A stretch of 64,000 nt of DNA from Acidocella aminolytica 101 = DSM 11237 (GTDB taxonomy: Bacteria; Pseudomonadota; Alphaproteobacteria; Acetobacterales; Acetobacteraceae). Both the position numbers and the translations under genes were made by a program. The stretch is from positions 42,681 through 106,680 of the forward strand of contig NZ_FQVJ01000011.1 in NCBI RefSeq assembly GCF_900129125.1, written 5' to 3'. The notes beneath the pieces were generated by a model. That model was not told where the DNA came from. It ran no database searches and was given only the letters and a program-made list of their open reading frames with translations. Positions 62,861 through 64,000 of the stretch are shown piece by piece. Each line of letters begins with the position of its first letter. The first letter of the stretch is position 1.

Positions 62861-64000
62861 TCACTCAATTCCGGCTGCTACTCGCGCGCCGTATTTGATT
62901 TCATGATAGCGCCGCAGACCGCGTGAGAGTGTGACGGGGCCGGGCTTGCCATAATAGCCGGTCCAGGCACCGAGGCGGGCGATTATCCATGCGGCGAAAG
63001 CCAGTGTATCGGGCGGATGTGGATTTTTCTGACGCTCAGTTGGGGCTTCGCCTTCGTAGTCCTTACAAAGGGCCATAAGTAACGGTTTATCATCGGGATC
63101 AAAGGCGTCGGCCAATGGCTGGCCGGAAGGATTGTTGCGGGATCGCAGCATCTGGGTGACGGTCACGGCGGCTATGGCGGCCAGGGCAACGAAGTTCATG
63201 AAGCTGGCGGGATTGGTCATCCTTGCATCCTCAACCTTAAAGCCCGCCGATTTCAGGGTTCGGAAATAGTCCTCAATGATCCGGCGCTTGCGGTAAAAAT
63301 CCAGCATCAGACGGGCCGCGCCAAAGTCTTCGATGACATGGCTGGTAAGCAAACGCCAGTGGATGGGGTCTACGCCTTTTGGGGCATCAACTTCGCGGAT
63401 ATCAACCAGATGAAGCCCAACCGTCTGGGGCAAACGTTTCAGATCAGGACTAGGCATGCCGCGTTCCGGCCGCTTGATTGTTACCGGGCCAAAGCGCAAC
63501 GCCAGACGGGCTTGCCTGGCGGATTTGCCAGGGCTGGCCGGAATATTCACCGTCATGCGCCCCGCTTCTGGCAAGCCATCCGCATGGTCAAAGAGTTTGT
63601 ATCCGTTCACAAGATTGCGGTTGGAACTGGCCCGGATCAGCACGTGGACATTCACGGGTTTGAGCGCGAAGTCCTCATAGAGATCGCTTTCCCGGTCCGA
63701 CACGACCGTGATGCGTCGAGCCTTGCCAAGCGTATCGCTGGCACATCTTACGCCATTCAGCCATTTCCGGGATTCCTTTTGCTCCAGCGGCCGCCTGGCG
63801 TGGTGCAATTCATTTTGCTTGTCGCGGTTCCACAGGGCAAAATCAGCAAGCCCCCACAAGTTCACCGCTCATGGCATCAACCACCAGCACGGGATGGAGC
63901 AGGACCCCACCCAGAAAGCCGCCACGGCCAACTGGGCCAAAGCCCGCCTGACGGACCTTCGGCCCGCCCAGCACAATCTCGCTGGTGTCTTGGATGGCCA
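62861..64000 (-). pseudogene. IS4-family (Tn5-like) transposase, frameshifted, cut by window edge
   Basis: The downstream frame (334 codons) has DRESDLYEDF and a Y-(2)-R-(3)-E type C-terminal segment FYRKRRIIEDYFRTLKSAGF, as in IS4/Tn5-type DDE transposases. The upstream frame, open from the right edge, encodes EIVLGGPKVRQAGFGPVGRG, GFLGGVLLHP and SGELVG, then stops. The two meet at a G-run (GTGGGGGCT near 63853); removing one G gives SGELVGLADFALWNR. Either a dead copy or a homopolymer error. Confidence 0.85.

Noticed and set aside
62694..62906. 70-codon GTG-initiated ORF next to the IS4-type transposase
   Set aside because: It overlaps the transposase 3' end and has no recognised domain; it could be a gene cut by the insertion, but nothing supports it beyond an open frame.
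63840..63870. Programmed frameshift in the IS4-type transposase
   Set aside because: No slippery heptamer plus stimulatory structure is evident, and IS4-type transposases are normally a single ORF.

Overview
The window is a GC-rich alphaproteobacterial chromosome segment. A MipZ C-terminus at the left edge, the rhizobial-type che gene order, 6S RNA between zapA and ihfB, short-form PurL with PurS, and a Hint-domain relic all fit this. The Hint relic and the GH17-membrane protein point to Acetobacteraceae (Acidocella/Acidiphilium-like). That family assignment is inference from gene content; no rRNA is present.

Layout: 1-1215 mipZ end and cobA. 1301-10094 a co-directional chemotaxis cluster (mcp, STAS/cheS-like, cheY, cheA, cheW, cheR, cheB, cheD, a small cheT-like gene, second cheW), mostly with ATGA/TGATG overlaps. 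10106-11153 an internally deleted IS1182-type element. 12123-15289 a sulfur-transfer operon (cysE, cysteine desulfurase, [2Fe-2S] ferredoxin, mnmA). 15376-20547 a Hint pseudogene, an SbmA/YddA-like ABC exporter, a degenerate EAL protein and a broken glycosyltransferase. 20564-26418 (minus strand) purC-purS-kch-purQ-purL-bolA-grxD. 26556-31327 an MFS gene, a diguanylate cyclase, and an arsR-MFS(broken)-nemA-like operon. 31367-33330 divergent epmB/epmA. 33391-38721 lipoprotein, thiE, class I aldolase, zapA, 6S RNA, ihfB, lapA, pyrF, trpF. 38778-45129 two GSTs, pepN, a FemAB-like acyltransferase, a chrA pseudogene. 45312 tRNA-Lys(CTT). 45457-53682 CoA-binding protein, GH17-membrane protein, GFA protein, XRE-cupin regulator, puuA-like and puuB-like genes, a Usp protein, a pirin pseudogene. 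53858-62609 degP, hrcA, rph, ispD, SIMPL protein, a frameshifted GT-C glycosyltransferase, asd, MFS. Right edge: a frameshifted IS4-type transposase.

Links between genes: the che genes form one signalling unit. CysE, the desulfurase, ferredoxin and MnmA run from serine activation to tRNA thiolation. BolA/GrxD are an iron-sulfur pair beside the Fe-S and purine genes. The XRE-cupin regulator with puuA/puuB suggests putrescine use.

The most interesting points are a probable CheT/CheZ-like phosphatase with a D-x-x-x-Q motif; an identical C-terminal -ELF tail on three unrelated proteins (CheD, the CheT-like protein, the diguanylate cyclase); a K+ channel inside the purine operon; and at least eight decayed accessory loci while the long housekeeping genes stay intact. 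No CRISPR array, prophage or clear new defence system was seen.
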